Source of the DNA: Acidobacteria bacterium RIFCSPLOWO2_02_FULL_65_29
GTDB taxonomy: Bacteria > Acidobacteriota > Vicinamibacteria > Vicinamibacterales > CAVVIG01
Length of the DNA stretch: 64,000 nucleotides
Assembly (NCBI GenBank): GCA_001767435.1
Contig: MEKT01000153.1
Coordinates: forward strand, 1 to 64,000
Direction of reading: 5' to 3'
Shown: positions 47,813 to 55,544 of the stretch, in pieces
How positions within the stretch are numbered: the first letter of the stretch is position 1
Layout: each line of letters begins with the position of its first letter
The notes under the pieces: generated by a model
What the model was told of the DNA's origin: nothing
Databases searched by the model: none
The model's input: the letters and a program-made list of their open reading frames with translations, nothing else
Program-made: the position numbers and the translations under genes

Positions 47813-47972
47813 GCAGCCCGTGGTGCAAGTCCATCGTCGCACCGAGAGCGGCGATGCGCCCGGCCGGCAAGGCGCGACGACCGAGAATATCGGGAATATT
47901 TGAGGGAGAAGCAACGCCGCCGGGCGGGATGCAGCGCCGCTCGAATGCAGATGGAGTTGCACCACGGGCTGC
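47813..47972. mobile_element. 160-bp imperfect palindrome with 22-bp terminal inverted repeats (MITE-like), contains element copy B
   Basis: GCAGCCCGTGGTGCAAGTCCAT (47813-47834) and ATGGAGTTGCACCACGGGCTGC (47951-47972) are inverted repeats matching at 21 of 22 positions. Inner segments (GAGCGGCGATGCGCCCGGC versus GGGCGGGATGCAGCGCCGCTC) are also complementary, so the whole unit can fold. The first half is element copy B (47813-47885). The spacer 47655-47984 holds this unit plus a short GGCCGGC hairpin, and no ORF I can support. Confidence 0.75.
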
Positions 47973-47984
47973 TAGGAACCGGCT

Positions 47985-49121
47985 ATGCGTTCGATTATTG
48001 CACCCGAGGTCTACTCACCGGCCGAGATCGCGCAGGCGGCCGGCGTGCCCATTGAGCGGGTCGTCGCCGCGCTCGGCCGTTCGTGTGCCTTCGTGGCACA
48101 TGAGAAAGCCGTGCGGCTCGGTCGGGCCCTTTCGACGCCAGTAGTGTCCGGCCGCAGCCCGTGGTGCAACGCCATCGTCGCACCGAGAACGGCGAGGCGC
48201 CCGGCCGGCAAGGCGCGACGACCGAGTGTTAGCCGGACCTCAGAGCGGGAGCTCTTTTCCGTTGTCGCTGGACACTCCCCCGTCGCGCGCAGCCGAAGCG
48301 TCTCGGTGGCCCTTTCGAGCGCCGTGCATGCGGGGCTCGTGCTGACGGCCGCACTCCTCACCTCGCTCACCCTCGCGCCCACGGCAACAGCGCTCCGCAT
48401 CGACGAACCGCCGTATGAACCGATGCGTCTCGTCTTTCTGGCCGAGCCCGGACCCGCCGGCGGCGGGGGCGGGGGAGGACAACTGCAGCCGGCCCCAGCC
48501 GCGAAAGCGCTCCGTCAGGGCCGCGCGAGGAACAGCAGTCCCGTCCCGGTGCGCCGCCCGCCACGGCGGATCGCGCCGATGGTAAGACCGCCCGAGCCCG
48601 AGCTGCCGCCACAACCGCTCCGGTCGGAGCCGCTGCCAGTCCTCGTGGCGCCCATCGTGTCGGCGCCGGCGGACTCGCGCGATCGAATCGGCGTGCTCGA
48701 GAACACGCTGACTGAAATGGACCGCCACGGCCCAGGGGAAGGCGGTGGCGCGGGAACGGGAGTAGGGACCGGTCTCGGGTCGGGGAGCGGACCGGGGGTC
48801 GGACCGGGATCGGACGGCGGGACGGGCGGTGGGCCGTTTCGCCCAGGGTCCGGCATCGAGGCACCACGCCTGCTGCGCGAAGTGAAGGCGGATTATGCGG
48901 AGGACGCCCGTCGCCGCGGGCTCGAGGGCGAAGTCGTCCTCGAGATCGTCGTCACGCGCTCGGGCGCCGTCGGCGACGTCCGATTTCTGCGGCGGCTCGG
49001 GGCCGGTCTCGACGAGCGCGCGGCGGAGGCCGTGCGCCAATGGCGGTTCGCACCGGCGACACGGAAGGGATTGCCGGTCGATGTGATCGTCGAAGTGGGC
49101 GTCGAATTTCGAATCCGGTAG
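47985..49121 (+). CDS. TonB-family energy transducer with unusual N-terminal extension
   Basis: A 378-residue protein. The C-terminal TonB domain (~295-378) reads PRLLREVKADYAEDARRRGLEGEVVLEIVVTRSGAVGDVRFLRRLGAGLDERAAEAVRQWRFAPATRKGLPVDVIVEVGVEFRIR. Before it come a TM (SVSVALSSAVHAGLVLTAALLTSLTLA, ~105-130) and a Gly/Pro-rich periplasmic spacer. The cytosolic N-terminus (SPAEIAQAAGVPIERVVAALGRSCAFVAHEKAVRLGRAL) resembles a small helix-turn-helix. It is followed by ~28 residues (GRSPWCNAIVAPRTARRPAGKARRP) encoded by a copy of the dispersed 73-bp element in frame. ExbB/ExbD are not nearby. ATG 47985 lies 12 nt after the MITE-like unit. Confidence 0.85.
   Translation: MRSIIAPEVYSPAEIAQAAGVPIERVVAALGRSCAFVAHEKAVRLGRALSTPVVSGRSPWCNAIVAPRTARRPAGKARRPSVSRTSERELFSVVAGHSPVARSRSVSVALSSAVHAGLVLTAALLTSLTLAPTATALRIDEPPYEPMRLVFLAEPGPAGGGGGGGQLQPAPAAKALRQGRARNSSPVPVRRPPRRIAPMVRPPEPELPPQPLRSEPLPVLVAPIVSAPADSRDRIGVLENTLTEMDRHGPGEGGGAGTGVGTGLGSGSGPGVGPGSDGGTGGGPFRPGSGIEAPRLLREVKADYAEDARRRGLEGEVVLEIVVTRSGAVGDVRFLRRLGAGLDERAAEAVRQWRFAPATRKGLPVDVIVEVGVEFRIR
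48154..48226. repeat. Dispersed 73-bp element, copy C, in frame inside tonB
   Basis: GCAGCCCGTGGTGCAACGCCATCGTCGCACCGAGA...GGCCGGCAAGGCGCGACGACCGAG differs from copy B at only a few positions, yet lies within the coding sequence between the N-terminal helices and the TM segment. Confidence 0.92.
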
Positions 49122-49132
49122 CCAGGTTTGCC

Positions 49133-49942
49133 ATGGACATGACCCTTGCACTGATCACACTCCTGTCGCTCGTCGTCGCCACCGTCATGAGCCTCGTCTC
49201 CTGGCGTCTCATCCGCGACGAACGCGCCCGCTCGGTCGCGCGCGTCTCCGCGCTCGCCGCCACGATCCAGGACGCGCAGGTACTCCACGATCTGCCGCTC
49301 AAAGCCCTAGCAGCCCACGCTGCGCTGGCGCCGGCCGATTCCCGGGCACCAGCGTCTCGAGTCCCGAGTCCCGAGTCCCAAGTCCCGAGCCCCGAGTCCC
49401 TGGAGCACGAGATGTTCGCCTCGGCACAGGCGGCGTCTGGACGATCGCGCCTTGCTCTCGCCGCGACGATCCTGCTCCTGGTGGGAACGGTGGGCTCAAT
49501 GGCCGTAGTCCTCGGCGTGCTCGGACACTCCGGACAATCGGTCGCCGACGGCCGGGCGCCGGTCGTGGGCGAACAAGACGGGAAGACGCGGGCGCCCATC
49601 TTGCCAGCGGTCCCGCTCGAACTAGTGGCCCTCGGGCACGTGCGCGACGCCGACGGCCTCGTGGTCCGGGGCGTCCTGCGGAATCCTTCGACCGGATCCG
49701 AGCTCGACGCGCTGACCGCTGTCGTGCTGCTCTTCAACCGCGACGGCGGGCTCGTCACGAGCGGACGCGCGGCGGTCGAGGCCGCGACGCTCGAGCCGGG
49801 CGGCGAGACGACGTTTGTGGTCACGGTGTCGGGCGCAGGCGACGTCGAGCGGTATCGCGTAAGCTTTCGAAGCGTGGATCGGGTGGTGCCGCACGTGGAC
49901 CAGCGGGAAGTCAGAAGTCAGAAGTCAGAAGTTAGAAGTTAG
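49133..49942 (+). CDS. Membrane protein with FxLYD-type domain
   Basis: A 269-residue protein with two TM helices (LALITLLSLVVATVMSLVSWRLI ~4-26; LALAATILLLVGTVGSMAVVLGVLG ~107-131) and a C-terminal FxLYD-like beta domain (LVALGHVRDADGLVVRGVLRNPSTGSELDALTAVVLLFNRDGGLVTSGRAAVEAATLEPGGETTFVVTV). ATG 49133 is 9 nt after the tonB stop; the ORF-track start is upstream in another frame's gene. Six CGAGTCC heptamers (42 nt) are inserted in frame between the TM helices, and GAAGTCA heptamers encode the C-terminal EVRSQKSEVRS. Function unknown; linked to TonB and VWA genes. Confidence 0.82.
   Translation: MDMTLALITLLSLVVATVMSLVSWRLIRDERARSVARVSALAATIQDAQVLHDLPLKALAAHAALAPADSRAPASRVPSPESQVPSPESLEHEMFASAQAASGRSRLALAATILLLVGTVGSMAVVLGVLGHSGQSVADGRAPVVGEQDGKTRAPILPAVPLELVALGHVRDADGLVVRGVLRNPSTGSELDALTAVVLLFNRDGGLVTSGRAAVEAATLEPGGETTFVVTVSGAGDVERYRVSFRSVDRVVPHVDQREVRSQKSEVRS
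49358..49399 (+). repeat. In-frame (CGAGTCC)6 within the FxLYD gene
   Basis: CGAGTCC x3, CAAGTCC, CGAGCCC, CGAGTCC: six heptamers (42 nt, 14 codons) that preserve the frame and encode RVPSPESQVPSPES. Confidence 0.95.
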
Positions 49943-49948
49943 AATCAA
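49907..49948 (+). repeat. GAAGTCA/GAAGTTA heptamers at the FxLYD gene 3' end
   Basis: GAAGTCA x3, GAAGTTA x2, GAATCAA in direct succession encode the last ~11 residues and the TAG stop, and stop short of the VWA start at 49972. Confidence 0.95.
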
Positions 49949-49971
49949 GTTGAAAGTTAGTTTTAGAAGTC

Positions 49972-51045
49972 ATGGCGAAGACCGTTCGTACGGCATCGGC
50001 TCTTGTCGCCCTTCTCGCGGCGGCGCTCGCGACGCCTCGTGCCCAGCAGCCGCCTGTCCGTCCTGACGAATCGTTCCGGTTCAAGAGCGGCGTCGAGCTG
50101 ATAAACGTCACCGCGACGGTCGCCGACGCGAGCGGGCGCTTCGTCTCGGGCCTGCGCCAGGAAGACTTCCTCGTCTACGAGGACGGCCAGCGGCAAACCG
50201 TCACTCACTTCAGCGCCGAGCGTGTGCCGGTCAGCCTCGGCATCGTGCTCGACACGAGCGGCAGCATGGACGGCGAGAAGATCGATGCCGCGCGGGCCGC
50301 GCTGGACCGTTTTCTGTACGAGCTTCTGGATCGAGACGACGAGATCTTCCTGTATCGATTCAGCGATACGCCGGTGCTCCTCCAGGGCTGGACGAGCGAC
50401 CGTCAGCAGCTGGCTCGAGCGCTTGGTCGCGTCAATCCCACCGGCGGCACGGCGATGTACGACGCGGTCGCCGAAGCCGTTCCGCTCGCCCAATCGGGCC
50501 GGAACCGCAAGAAGGCCGTCGTCCTCATCTCCGACGGCAACGACACGTCGAGCCAGTCATCGCTGGCGGAGCTGAAGCAGCTGATTCGCGAGAGCGAGGT
50601 GCTCGTCTATGCGATTGGCATCGACGGTGAAGACGAGCCCGCGTTCGTGCGGCCGCCGCAGCCAGGTTCGTTTCCCCCGCCGCGGCAGCCGCCACGCTTG
50701 CCCATTCCGCGGCCGTTTCCGCCTGTCGGCCGGCCGCCTGGCACCCGGCCCCCCGGCCTGCAGGCCGCGCAGCGGCCGGGACGCGTCCGACGCGCACCGA
50801 GCGAGCGGGTGAATGTCGTCGCGCTGCGCGATCTCACCGACGACAGCGGCGGTCGAACCGAGATCGTCCGCGGGCCGAGGGATCTGGGTCCGGCGACCAC
50901 CAACATCGCAGCTGAGTTGAGCCAGCAGTACTACCTCGGGTACCCGGCCACGGGGAAGAAGGACGGGCGCTGGCACTCGATCCGCGTCGAAGCGAAGAAC
51001 CCCGCCTATCGCGTCCGCGCGCGCCGCGGCTACATCGCGAACTGA
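49972..51045 (+). CDS. Exported VWA-domain protein (VWFA-related acidobacterial type)
   Basis: A 357-residue secreted protein with signal peptide ASALVALLAAALATPRAQ. The domain opens FRFKSGVELINVTATVADASGRFVSGLRQEDFLVYEDGQRQTVTHFS, then an intact MIDAS (LGIVLDTSGSMDGEKIDAARAAL; T in NPTGGTAMYDAV; D in AVVLISDGND). The SGVELI.V...V.D..G..V.GL...DF.V.EDG pattern is characteristic of acidobacterial VWA proteins. A Pro/Arg-rich loop (~225-270) interrupts the C-terminal part. It is probably a metal-dependent adhesion or scaffold protein in the envelope. Confidence 0.9.
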   Translation: MAKTVRTASALVALLAAALATPRAQQPPVRPDESFRFKSGVELINVTATVADASGRFVSGLRQEDFLVYEDGQRQTVTHFSAERVPVSLGIVLDTSGSMDGEKIDAARAALDRFLYELLDRDDEIFLYRFSDTPVLLQGWTSDRQQLARALGRVNPTGGTAMYDAVAEAVPLAQSGRNRKKAVVLISDGNDTSSQSSLAELKQLIRESEVLVYAIGIDGEDEPAFVRPPQPGSFPPPRQPPRLPIPRPFPPVGRPPGTRPPGLQAAQRPGRVRRAPSERVNVVALRDLTDDSGGRTEIVRGPRDLGPATTNIAAELSQQYYLGYPATGKKDGRWHSIRVEAKNPAYRVRARRGYIAN

Positions 51046-51256
51046 CGTACACCCATCGGCTGCCTGCGAAAGGCTCCTACCTCGCCACACACCATCGACA
51101 AGACCTCGGCCCTGCTCGAAGCGGACGATGTGGGCCGCTTCGCACACCGTGAATAGTTGATGCAGCTGCCTGAACGGCGAACGTCGAGCTCGAGAGCGTC
51201 GCACGGCGAACATGGAACATAGAACGCCCGGACCGCGAAGCCAGTAAGATACCGCC

Positions 51257-52003
51257 GTGAATCTCCTCGCGGCCGCGCTCGGGCTGAGCCTTCTGGGCAG
51301 CATCGGCGGCGTGCTGGTCGCGTCCTCTCTTCTGCTTTTCACTGATCGCATCAGGACCCGGCTCGTCCCCTGGCTCGTGAGCTACGCCGTGGGCGCGTTG
51401 CTCGCCGTGGCGCTGTTGCTCCTGCTGCCAGAGGCGCTCGAATCGCTGCCGGCGCCAACCGTCTTCGCGACGCTCCTCGGCGGCATCATCGCGTTCTTCC
51501 TGCTGGAAAAGCTCGTCCTTCTCCGTCACGATCACACCGACCATTTCGACGGCCACTCCGCCACGGCAACGCTCGTGATCGTCGGCGACGCGTTCCACAA
51601 CTTCATCGACGGCGCCACCGTCTGCACCGCGCTCCTCAGCTCGGTCCCGCTCGGCATCAACACCGCCATTGCCGTGGCCGCGCATGAGATTCCGCAGGAG
51701 GTCGGCGACGTCGCCATTCTCCTTGCGGCCGGCTACAGCCGGAGCCGCGCGCTCATGTTGAACGTCGTCTCGGGACTGTCGGGCATCGCGGGAGCCATCG
51801 TCGCGTTCGTCGCGGTGGGGCTGGTGCCGGCGGCCAGGCCGTTCGTGCTGGCGTTTTCGTCGGCGAGCCTGCTGTACATCGCGATGTCCGATCTCATTCC
51901 CGATCTGCACCGTGGCCAGACGGACAGAAGCGCCGTCCGGCAGGTGCTGCTCATGGCCGCGGGCATCGCGACTGTGATGTTCTTCGAACAACTTGCGCGA
52001 TAA
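51257..52003 (+). CDS. ZIP-family divalent metal transporter
   Basis: A 248-residue, eight-TM protein. Metal-site helices are visible: LVIVGDAFHNFIDGATVCTALL (TM4, H-N-x-x-D-G) and AVAAHEIPQEVGDVAILLAAG (TM5, H-E-I-P-Q-E). A His-rich loop HDHTDHFDGH lies between TM3 and TM4. It imports Zn, Fe or Mn into the cytoplasm. It starts GTG 51257. The next gene begins 16 nt later and encodes a ferritin-like/VIT1 protein, so the pair looks like an iron or manganese homeostasis operon. The 211-bp spacer upstream holds a GAACATG/GAACATA/GAACGCC heptamer trace only. Confidence 0.93.
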   Translation: MNLLAAALGLSLLGSIGGVLVASSLLLFTDRIRTRLVPWLVSYAVGALLAVALLLLLPEALESLPAPTVFATLLGGIIAFFLLEKLVLLRHDHTDHFDGHSATATLVIVGDAFHNFIDGATVCTALLSSVPLGINTAIAVAAHEIPQEVGDVAILLAAGYSRSRALMLNVVSGLSGIAGAIVAFVAVGLVPAARPFVLAFSSASLLYIAMSDLIPDLHRGQTDRSAVRQVLLMAAGIATVMFFEQLAR

Positions 52004-52019
52004 CAGCAGCGACCACGCA

Positions 52020-53156
52020 ATGGACACGATCAACCTTGCCACTGTCGAGCACATGTGGCGTCGCGAAGTGGAGGCAGCCAGCACCTACGCCCACCTCGCG
52101 GAGCGCGAAAGCGATCCGAAGCGGAAGGAGATCCTGCTGCGTCTGGCCGCGCAGGAGGAGAACCACGCGGCACGATGGGCCGAGCGCATCGCGGCGAATA
52201 CCGGCAAGGTGCCCGATCGCAAGGCCGTCGAGAAGGGCCTGACGTGGTTTCAGCGAATCTCCGATCAGAGCGTTGTGCTCCATCGCCTCGAGCAGGAAGA
52301 AAACAGGGCCGAGGCTGAGTACGACCAGCTGATGGCGCGCCTCGTCGATCCGGCCGACCGAAAGATCGCCGAAGACGCAAAGTTCGATGAGCGGGATCAC
52401 GCGGTCGTGCTGCGGACGCTCGCGGGTGGCGCGATGCCCACGCCGCGCTCGACCCTCGATTCAATTCTTCACCGTGAGCGCTGGCACGTCCGCGGCACCG
52501 GCTGGATCGGCGATGCCATCTACGGCGTCAACGACGGGCTCGGCGCCGTCTTCGGCATCGTCTCGGGCATGGCGGGCTACACCGGCGGCAGCGAGGTCGT
52601 GCTTGCGGCGGGCCTCGCAGGCACGATGGCCAGCGCGCTGTCGATGGGCGCCGGGGCGTACCTGGCGTCGAAGTCCGAGCGCGAGGTGTACGAGTCGGAA
52701 GTCTCGCGCGAGCGCGCCGAGATCGAGGAAGACCCGCACGAGGAGCTCCTCGAGCTCGAGCTCTTCTATCAGCTGAAGGGGTTCTCCGCGGACGAAGCGC
52801 GGTCGATGGCGGAGCGGATTCAGAAGGAACCAAAACAGTTTCTCCGAACGCTCGTGCACGAAGAGCTCGGCTTGTCGGAAGAAAACTTTCCCAACCCGTG
52901 GCGCTCGACCGTGTCCGCCGGCGTGTCGACGGCCATCGGCGGGTTCATCCCGATTATTCCCTTCTTCTTCACCGTCGGCATGCCGGCCGTCATCGCGTCG
53001 TTCATCATCAGTACGCTCGCGCACTTCGCCGTGGGCGCTTCAAAAGCCTTGATCACCACCCGCTCCTGGTGGGCCAGCGGCACCGAGATGACCGTCGTCG
53101 GCATCATCGAAGCGGCCATCACCTACGGCCTGGGACTCGCGTTCGCGCGCATTTGA
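52020..53156 (+). CDS. Membrane-bound ferritin-like/VIT1 fusion (MbfA-like metal exporter)
   Basis: A 378-residue protein. Residues ~1-135 form a rubrerythrin/ferritin-like four-helix domain (EHMWRREVEAASTYAHLAERESDPKRKEILLRLAAQEENHAARW; EEENRAEAEYDQLM; DERDHAVVL) with the E...E..H and second-helix acidic/His ligands expected for a di-iron site. Residues ~150-378 are a VIT1/CCC1 domain (AIYGVNDGLGAVFGIVSGMAGYTGG, LAAGLAGTMASALSMGAGAYLASKSERE, C-terminal TM helices). This is the MbfA architecture that exports Fe2+ and protects from peroxide. ATG 52020 is preferred over the ORF-track start. Confidence 0.92.
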   Translation: MDTINLATVEHMWRREVEAASTYAHLAERESDPKRKEILLRLAAQEENHAARWAERIAANTGKVPDRKAVEKGLTWFQRISDQSVVLHRLEQEENRAEAEYDQLMARLVDPADRKIAEDAKFDERDHAVVLRTLAGGAMPTPRSTLDSILHRERWHVRGTGWIGDAIYGVNDGLGAVFGIVSGMAGYTGGSEVVLAAGLAGTMASALSMGAGAYLASKSEREVYESEVSRERAEIEEDPHEELLELELFYQLKGFSADEARSMAERIQKEPKQFLRTLVHEELGLSEENFPNPWRSTVSAGVSTAIGGFIPIIPFFFTVGMPAVIASFIISTLAHFAVGASKALITTRSWWASGTEMTVVGIIEAAITYGLGLAFARI

Positions 53157-53257
53157 ACCCCGCGCCGCCAGTCATGTCCTTACGAGTGGACACTCTTTGA
53201 ATGGGCTGACTTCGATGTAAGTATCTTGAAATCAGTATGTTAATCAGTGGCAGTATT

Positions 53258-53273
53258 TGGTACCGCGCTTGCG
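53258..53273 (+). promoter_or_regulatory. Candidate sigma-54 promoter of the BON-domain gene
   Basis: TGGTACCGCGCTTGCG matches TGGCACG-N4-TTGCW with the mandatory GG-N10-GC spacing. It lies 37 nt before the ATG, which has a strong SD (GGAGGTGAG). The window also encodes an NtrC-type activator. Confidence 0.55.
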
Positions 53274-53309
53274 ATTGACTCCCTGCGAACCAGCTTTCGG
53301 AGGTGAGAA

Positions 53310-53861
53310 ATGGCCAAGACACTCGAGACCCTGCTGCCAATGGCGGCCATCTTGTTCCTTGCGGCCGGCGCGGCTCAGGCACAAGAACGCAAGGACCTGC
53401 AGATTGCCAACGACATCGTCTCTTCGGTGAACCGCTACGCGAACTTCACGATCTTCGACGATGTGAACATCGACGTCCGGGACGGCGTGGTCACTTTAGA
53501 CGGCAAAGTGACGATGCCGTACAAGCGAGACGACATCGCCAAGCGGGTCGCGAAGATCGACGGCGTGAAGACCGTGCAGAACCGGATCGACACACTGCCG
53601 GTGTCGCAGTTCGACGACCAGCTGCGCTACCAAATTGCGCGGTCGATCTACGGCAACTCGAACTTCTGGAACTACGCGATCATGCCCAACCCGCCGATCC
53701 ACATCATCGTGGAGCACGGCCGGGTGACGCTGACCGGCGTCGTCCAGAGTCACCTGGATCGGATGCTGGCGCGGTCTCTGGCCACGAACTTCCTGTCCTT
53801 TTCAGTCACCAACCACCTGAAGACCGACGCCGAGGTCCGCGAGGCGATTGAAAAGTCCTAA
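53310..53861 (+). CDS. BON-domain periplasmic protein
   Basis: A 183-residue exported protein (signal TLLPMAAILFLAAGAAQAQ) with two BON domains: NDIVSSVNRYANFTIFDDVNIDVRDGVVTLDGKVTMPYKRDDIAKRVAKIDGVKTVQNRI (~30-95) and IARSIYGNSNFWNYAIMPNPPIHIIVEHGRVTLTGVVQSHLDRMLARSLA (~105-165). BON domains bind phospholipid surfaces and appear in OsmY-type envelope-stress proteins. It overlaps the next gene by 14 nt. Confidence 0.92.
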   Translation: MAKTLETLLPMAAILFLAAGAAQAQERKDLQIANDIVSSVNRYANFTIFDDVNIDVRDGVVTLDGKVTMPYKRDDIAKRVAKIDGVKTVQNRIDTLPVSQFDDQLRYQIARSIYGNSNFWNYAIMPNPPIHIIVEHGRVTLTGVVQSHLDRMLARSLATNFLSFSVTNHLKTDAEVREAIEKS

Positions 53862-54570
53862 CGAGCTCCGGGTCCCGCTCGCCGCCGGGGGCGCGGTCAC
53901 CGCACTCGTCTACGAAGCCGGCAGGCCGGGGACAGACGGTCCCCGGCCATCGTCGGCGCTCGGCGCTCGACGCTCGGCACTCATCCTGGGGCACGGCGCC
54001 GGTTCCGGACAGCAGAGCAGCTTCATCGTCGGCTTCGCGCGAGCGCTGGCGGAGCTCGGGATCGATACCATCACGTTCAATTTTCTCTACACCGAACAGA
54101 ATCGCCGTCTTCCCGATCGCCGGCCCGTTCTGGACTCCTGCTACCGGGCGGTCATCGACCTCGTCGGGCGCGAGGCCGCGAGCGCTGGACGATCGCTCTT
54201 CATCGGTGGGAAATCGATGGGCGGGCGGATCGCGACGCACGTGGCCGCGGCCGATCCGGCGCTGCCGATCGCCGGGCTCGTGCTGCTCGGCTACCCGCTC
54301 CATCCGCCGGGCCGACCGAGCGAGAGGCGCGACGCGCACTTGCCCGCCGTTCGGCGGCCGATGCTTTTCGTGCAAGGAAGCCGCGACACGTTTGGCACAC
54401 CCGATGAACTACGGCCGGTACTGGCAGCCCTCGATCCCACGCCCACGCTCCACATCGTCGAGGGCGGGGACCACTCGTTCAAGGTGTCGAAGTCGGCCGA
54501 TCAGGCGTACGTCTGCGCGAGCGTGCAGCAAGCGATTGCGGATTGGATCATCGGCCGCGTCGATGCGTGA
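53848..54570 (+). CDS. Alpha/beta-hydrolase (KANL3/Tex30-like family)
   Basis: A 240-residue hydrolase: ALILGHGAGSGQQSSFIVGFARALAELGIDTITFNF, nucleophile elbow LFIGGKSMGGRIATHVAA (G-K-S-M-G-G), acid strand LFVQGSRDTFGTPDEL and catalytic His in HIVEGGDHSFKV. The start is TTG 53848, overlapping the BON gene. Four CGGCGCT heptamers lie in the N-terminal loop and encode SSALGARRSAL just before the first core strand, so that loop may be repeat-derived. Substrate unknown. Confidence 0.85.
   Translation: MKSPNELRVPLAAGGAVTALVYEAGRPGTDGPRPSSALGARRSALILGHGAGSGQQSSFIVGFARALAELGIDTITFNFLYTEQNRRLPDRRPVLDSCYRAVIDLVGREAASAGRSLFIGGKSMGGRIATHVAAADPALPIAGLVLLGYPLHPPGRPSERRDAHLPAVRRPMLFVQGSRDTFGTPDELRPVLAALDPTPTLHIVEGGDHSFKVSKSADQAYVCASVQQAIADWIIGRVDA
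53954..53981 (+). repeat. In-gene (CGGCGCT)4 within the alpha/beta-hydrolase
   Basis: CGGCGCT/CGGCGCT/CGACGCT/CGGCACT, translated in the non-conserved N-terminal loop. Confidence 0.85.
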
Positions 54571-54624
54571 AGACTCAGCCCGCTCGCTCGGAAACCGCGA
54601 GCGCGCTGAGCCTTCCGCGATGAT

Positions 54625-55287
54625 TCAGACGCGGTGCGCGCCGGTTCGCTGGAGCAGTGCGGCCGCCTCGCGGTTCACGGCATCGTGCCACTCGTGTCCG
54701 CCGTCGAAGGCGACGGCACGCACATCGACACCCGCGTCGCGCAGCCGCGCCTGGTCCGCCGTCCACTTCGCAGCCGTATACCATTCGTCGCGCTCCCCTC
54801 TCGCCAGGAGCACGATGGGGATTCGCGCGAGCTCGCCGCGACCGATCTCGGGTGGGACGTCGCCGCCGACCGCGATCACGCCGCCGACGCTGCGCGTTGA
54901 GCCACACGCGGCGCGGAACGCCATCGCGACACCCTGCGAGAATCCGGCAAAGACGAGGGGCGACTCCACCCTCGACGCTGATGCGACCTCGTCGACGACG
55001 GCCGACACGAAGGCGACGTTGTCGGCAATGGCACACTCGCGGTCCTGCCGGGTCATCCAACTCGCGACGACCTCGTCGGTCCTGCTCCTGTAGAAACGGT
55101 GGAGACCCTGGATCGACACGAGGAGCCACGCGCCGGCGCCGGCAACCGATCGCAGTCGCTCGAGCTGGATGTCGGCGTTCTCCCCGTAGCCGTGGCACCC
55201 GATGAGCAATCCGGTCGGATCGGCGGCGGGCGCCTCCGTCAAGTATCGTCCGTGGGTCGAGACGGCGATGGTGTGTGCGGCGGCCAT
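54625..55287 (-). CDS. Alpha/beta-hydrolase, phospholipase/carboxylesterase-like
   Basis: A 220-residue cytosolic esterase: GLLIGCHGYGENADIQLERLRSVA, nucleophile elbow LVFAGFSQGVAMAFRAA (G-F-S-Q-G), acid region PIVLLARGERDEWYTAAKWTAD and His in AVAFDGGHEWHDAVN. It fits the lysophospholipase/acyl-thioesterase-like DLH group. It is convergent with the other hydrolase, and divergent from the PQQ-type gene with a TAGTCG heptamer tract between. Confidence 0.88.
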   Translation of the reverse strand: MAAAHTIAVSTHGRYLTEAPAADPTGLLIGCHGYGENADIQLERLRSVAGAGAWLLVSIQGLHRFYRSRTDEVVASWMTRQDRECAIADNVAFVSAVVDEVASASRVESPLVFAGFSQGVAMAFRAACGSTRSVGGVIAVGGDVPPEIGRGELARIPIVLLARGERDEWYTAAKWTADQARLRDAGVDVRAVAFDGGHEWHDAVNREAAALLQRTGAHRV

Positions 55288-55309
55288 GGCCTCAACGATA
55301 GCGCACGAG

Positions 55310-55337
55310 ATAGTCGATAGTCGTTAGTCGATAGTCG
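55310..55337. repeat. ATAGTCG heptamers upstream of the 54.6 kb hydrolase
   Basis: ATAGTCG/ATAGTCG/TTAGTCG/ATAGTCG, in the divergent spacer. This is one of the few members of the family located at a 5' end. Confidence 0.9.
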
Positions 55338-55544
55338 GCCCGCTTGGCGCGGAAGGCCTTCAGCGGTGGTCATGTTTTTCGGCTTGAGCACCGTGGGCTG
55401 GCCTCGGACAGGACCCGCGCCGGTTGTGAAACGGGCTCCAGAGAATCATTGACCGTGTTGGTTCGGTCGTGTCCTCCGTGTAGCTTTCTTGGGCACGTTT
55501 ACCGTCGATCGGTGGCAGACTTGTGCAACCGCGGGAGGATGGGA

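Noticed and set aside
47813-48226. Insertion sequence suggested by terminal inverted repeats
   Set aside because: The unit is only 160 bp and has no transposase ORF, so at most it is a non-autonomous MITE-like element.
55515-55530. Sigma-54-like site GTGGCAGACTTGTGCA before the PQQ-type gene
   Set aside because: Spacing between GG and GC is 9 nt instead of the required 10.
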